64,000 bases of DNA, from positions 682,001 through 746,000 of the forward strand of contig JAJGBQ010000008.1 in assembly GCA_022457065.1 (NCBI GenBank), read 5' to 3'. A program made the position numbers and the translations under genes. This DNA is from Curvularia sp. ZM96. Taxonomy: Eukaryota; Ascomycota; Dothideomycetes; Pleosporales; Pleosporaceae. The notes under the pieces were generated by a model, which searched no databases, was not told the origin of the DNA, and worked only from the letters and a program-made list of their open reading frames with translations. Shown here in pieces: positions 59,601-64,000 of this stretch (its first letter is position 1; each line of letters begins with the position of its first letter).

Positions 59601-62600
59601 AAAGATCTAGTCTTAATTAAGAGCTGGTTTAAGCTTATAGAGCGGACGAAGGCGAAGTACGGCATTTGTGACGAGGACGTTTATAACTTTGACGAAGCTG
59701 GCTTTTCAATGGGCAAGATCACGACTCAGCTTGTCGTTACAGCGTCAGAGAGAAGAGGCCGGCCAAAAGCTATCCAGCCAGGCAATCGTGAGTGGGTGAC
59801 GTTGATCGCTGCGATCAACGCAGCTGGTTGGGCAGTCCCACCGTTTCTGATCTTTGCCGGCCAGCACCACCTGTCTGCCTGGTACGAGGAGGCAGAGATC
59901 CCACGCGATTGGGTGATCGCAGTCAGCGACAATGGCTGGACGAACAACGAGCTAGGTGTTGCATGGCTAAAGCACTTCGACGCTCACACGAAGACTCGCG
60001 TTGTTGGTACACGTCGTCTACTTGTTCTTGACGGCCATGAGAGCCACCAGTCTCTCGAGTTCCAAGAGTTCTGCAAGGAGAATAATATCTACACGCCCTG
60101 TATGCCGCCACACTCGTCTCACCTACTCCAGCCTCTTGACGTTGGCTGCTTCTCGCCATTGAAGCGCGCGTATAGCCAGGAGGTGGAGAGCCTGATCCGC
60201 AACTATATCAACTATATTACTAAGATTAAGTTTCTGCTAGCGTTTAAGGCAGCCTTTAATCGATCCTTTATGCCAGCCAATATCTGCTCAGCCTTTCAAG
60301 GCGCAGGCCTTGTTCCTCTCCAGCCAGACGCTGTTCTATCAAAGCTTGATATAAAGCTGCGTACGCCAACTACGCCAATAGCGCCAGCAGAAGCTCTCTG
60401 GCAAGCCTGTACGCCGAGCAATATACGCGAGCTTGAAGCTCAATCAACGCTAATAAGCAAACGCGTAAAATATCATAAAAACTCATCGCCAGCTTCGATT
60501 ATTGCGGCGATTGGCCAGCTTAAGAAAGGAGCAGAGGTAATGATGCTCTCAGCCGAGCTAATGCGCGATCGGATCGCCAGCCTTGAGAAGGCTAATGAGG
60601 CAGCCATAAAGTGTAGGCAGCGTAAAAAAAGCGGATACAGGAGCTTGGGATCCTTACAAAGGGAGCTGGTGAGGATATAATCGCTCAACGCGAGGCTAAT
60701 GAGCAGATTGCTAGTGAGGAGCATCAGGGAGGAGAGCGCTCAGGTGTCAGCCGCCGGGCTCTTATGCGCTGCAGCAGGTGCAAAGAGACTAGCCATAACT
60801 CACATACATGCAAGAAATATACTCTAGATAGTACTTAATCTACTATCTTAATATATAACAGAATCATCGCTTCGTGGTGGAGCTATACGCTTGTAGAGGT
60901 ATGCAAGTTTGGTGGGGTGCGGCGCTCGCCCATGGAACACGTTAACTTACTGTAGGTACTGTAGGTGGTCAGTGCATGCAACAGGTCACCCAATGCAACA
61001 CACGGTAGCCCACCAAAACGAGGCTGCAGAACGCCACACAGAAGCTATTATCGCGAGATTTTTTAGTAGATTAATCTAGATAGTCTGAATATTAATTCTG
61101 TCTACTTAGATTTCTCTGTAAGGTAGTAGTGTGGCTGCGCGTAGTAGTTTTAGTAGCACCTGGTAAGGAGGTACAGCACTACTTTAACTGCCCGCATCAC
61201 TACTACTACATTATCTTTTTGAACTTTAACTTAATAGAGCTTTTCTTCTAGTATTACTCTATATATTATAGAGTTTTCTTATAGGTACAGCAGTCGTACG
61301 TTGTGATATATAAGATTAAGTGGAAAAAGCGGTAGACAGAGTAGTTTTATTACAAGAAATTAGAAAAATTAGCGGAGGAAAGAGAGGTAAACTACTTTTT
61401 TACAGATATCTTATAATCGCGCAGCTATTACTACAAGAAAAGCTTAGGATAGACAAAGTACACCTAGGAGAAAAGCTTTATCAAGTTAAAAGTCAAAAAG
61501 ATTGCGTAGTAGTGGTGATGCGGGCAGTCAAAGTAGTACTGTATCTGCACTACTGCCCTACGCAGCTACCTACTAAAACTACCATGCGTAACCACTATAA
61601 CAGACTGCAAAAGAAATCTAAGTAGATAGAACTATTATTCAGACTATCTAGACTAATCTACTAAAAAATCTCGCGATAATAGCTTCTGTGTGGCGTTCTG
61701 CAGCTTCATTTTTTGGTGGGGGGCATCCTAAGCGGAGTGTTGCATTGGGTGACCTGTTGCATGCACTGACCACCTACAGTAGATGGTCAGTGCGTGCAAC
61801 AGTTCAGTCAATGCAACACCCTAACAAATCTGTCCGCCCACCAAAAATGAGGCTATAGAGCACCACACAAAAGCTATTATCACGAGAAATTTTAGTGGAG
61901 TAGTCTAGATAATCCAAATAATATTGCTATCTACTCAAATTTCTTTGGTAGTCTGATGTTCCGGCCGCGCGTGGTGGTTTTGGTGGGGGGCTGCGCAGCC
62001 GGCGGTGCAGACGCAACACCACTTTGACTGCCCGCATCACCACCACCACGCGATCGTTTTGACTTTTGACTTAATAAAGCTTTTCTTGTAGGTATATTTT
62101 ACCTATCCCAAGCTTTTTTTATAGTTACAGTTACGCGATTACGAGCTTTTTTAGCGCGCGCGGCAGCGAGTTCTTTTGCCCGCGCTTCTGCCACTCTTTT
62201 CCTCAACATTCTAGCATCCTCCCGCGCAACCCTTGCTTCTACTTTTAATCTTTTTTACAGAGCTATATTAGCAGCTTTCACCTGTTGTCTCTCTTCTTTT
62301 TGGCGTTTTTCCAGCTCTTCTTGGTGTTTTCTTTAACGTTCTTAAGCCCTTGCCTCCTGGACTGAAGTAGGACTCCACACCACAGCCAGACTTTAATACT
62401 CTTTATACTGCTGCAGTTCTAGAATCCGATTATACTTTTTAGCGCGTTTTTTAACTATAATTTCACTGCGTAATTGCTGGTTTTCATAGTAGAGAAGCTC
62501 ATTATTAACCTGGAGTGAATATATGGCCTACTTCACCTAAGAGACATGAACTTTAGAACTATCCATCATTACAACGTCCACCAAACGAGAGAGCTATCTC

Positions 62601-64000
62601 CAGCTATCCCCATTACCATTGTCTCCAACTCCTGTGTCTATATTATGTCGTGGTGTTGAGCTTTTAATATGTCAGAGTACGATGTCATCATCTCGTGGGT
62701 GGACGCCAGTAGCAGCAAAACTACCTAGTATCTTATCAGGGGTAAAACAGTGTGTAAAAGCAGCCCAAAATAGGCGTAAAAAGTCACTTTTTTGCACGTC
62801 TAACAGACCTTGAGTCCGCTAGATCAAGTCATTGAGTTCCTTCGTGTAGGCAGAGGACAGAGACTTGAACATCCCCACGTCAAGCGGTTAGAGTCGGTGA
62901 GAGGAGTGAGATAGCAGTACTATAAGTAGTATCCAATAGAAGTCGCAGTAGTCGATAAAAGATAGGGTAACATAACTACCATAACCATCGAGTAGGAGTA
63001 ACCAATAATCCCATTTTACTTTGTCTTTAGTTTGGCTATCAAACACCTGCTTAAGCCAAGATAATCCGAGCTCGTCGTTACTCCAGCCTAAATTACTAGT
63101 AGCAAATTTCAGCCGGTGGACGTCAGGTTATAGGTGTTTTACCCAGCGATCATGAAGACCACTCCTACCTTCAAAGATTATCAGAGGGTCTACCCAGCTC
63201 CCATCCGCACAAATACAGTCCACAGTTGTTATCCACTCTCTACTACCATCTCGGAGGGCTACTATAACTTTCTTTTCATCCCAGAGTCGTCTTAAGAACA
63301 CCCTTTTTAACCTAGAAGTCACCCCAAGGAGGAAGCCCTTTTCATCTATATTATACATATTGTATAGCTGGACATTATATTTCTCGACTTTCTCGTGAAG
63401 TAGACGAAGGTAGTTACTGTAGGCTTCAATATTTTCAGCTTTGTTGCGGTCACGATCGATCCCGGTGGAGGTTTTGGATGTAATCTTCTCTCTGTTCCGT
63501 GTCAGAAATCTTGTGACCCAGCTGTCTGATGGCTCCCATGGTGCTATAGTAGCTACATATTCTTTGATCATCAGACGCGTAGGTGGTATAGAAAGCTCTG
63601 ATAGTCTTTCTATGTGCTTGACAAGCTCAGCCTCCTATTATGGGTGGAGTAATCGTCGTCGTTCTGCAGCAGCTGCACGCGAACGCGTCTGGTAGTGGTG
63701 CCTGCGCGTCAAAGTTGACACAGAAACACCATGATTTTTTGCAACTGCACGGTATGACAATTCACCTTTCGGACCTTGTGAATCGATTGCTGCAATTGCT
63801 TTTTAAATAGCTGTCATGGTGGTGGAGTTATCGCGTGTTGAAAATAGTGGGTTGATCACTTGGCGATGCAGGGGGTGTTGCATTGACTGAACTGTTGCAC
63901 GCACTGACCACCTACAGTACCTACTACTACTTACCTAGTGTTAGCGCAAAAGCGCAACGCTGAGCTTGAAGCAGCTAATGAAGCCGCTACGCGACGAAAA

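Overview
The window looks like nuclear DNA of a filamentous ascomycete, probably a Dothideomycete of the Pleosporales type. Introns are 47-107 bp with GTRNGT-like donors and CTNAC-like branch sites. Gene families are typical of these fungi: HET, HET-NB-ARC-TPR, BTB, Zn2Cys6, small secreted Cys-rich protein. Many transposon copies carry C-to-T damage of the RIP (repeat-induced point mutation) type. The order assignment is inferred from family content; no search was run.

Layout. 0-7 kb: BTB gene, unknown membrane-associated protein, a nonsense-interrupted gene, a decayed pogo/CENP-B transposon. 7.0-10.4 kb: MULE with 111-bp TIRs and one spliced transposase gene. 11-13.3 kb: membrane-anchored HET gene. 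13.9-15 kb: truncated Fot1-like element. 15.5-18.6 kb: solo LTR, BTB protein with C-terminal zinc ribbon (two introns), RNase H-like gene. 19-30 kb: transposon cluster, namely Fot1-like element, foldback element N, pogo elements A and B, a second MULE with 8-bp target duplication, and a pogo fragment. 30.6-38.9 kb: DEDDy exonuclease, BTB protein with Pro-Glu/Lys repeats, and an undamaged 972-codon protein with tyrosine-recombinase-like motifs. 39-41 kb: LTR-like debris. 40.6-45.6 kb: HET-NB-ARC-TPR receptor bracketed by 0.54-kb inverted repeats. 47-55 kb: seven-TM-like gene with a 23-nt microexon, solo LTRs, six-cysteine secreted protein, Zn2Cys6 regulator. 57-64 kb: alpha/beta-hydrolase pseudogene, a nearly intact Fot1-like element, and a second copy of the N + pogo pair.

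The genes do not form one pathway. The window reads as an accessory, transposon-rich compartment holding self/non-self recognition genes (HET, NLR), BTB proteins, a secreted effector candidate and a regulator. The main structural result is that elements N and A occur side by side at two loci, with the same 7-nt TACAGTA linker, and that the two pogo copies carry RIP-like changes on opposite strands.

Gene models were spliced by hand from splice-site consensus and family-like continuity; they are unconfirmed by transcripts. No tRNA, rRNA or CRISPR was seen.
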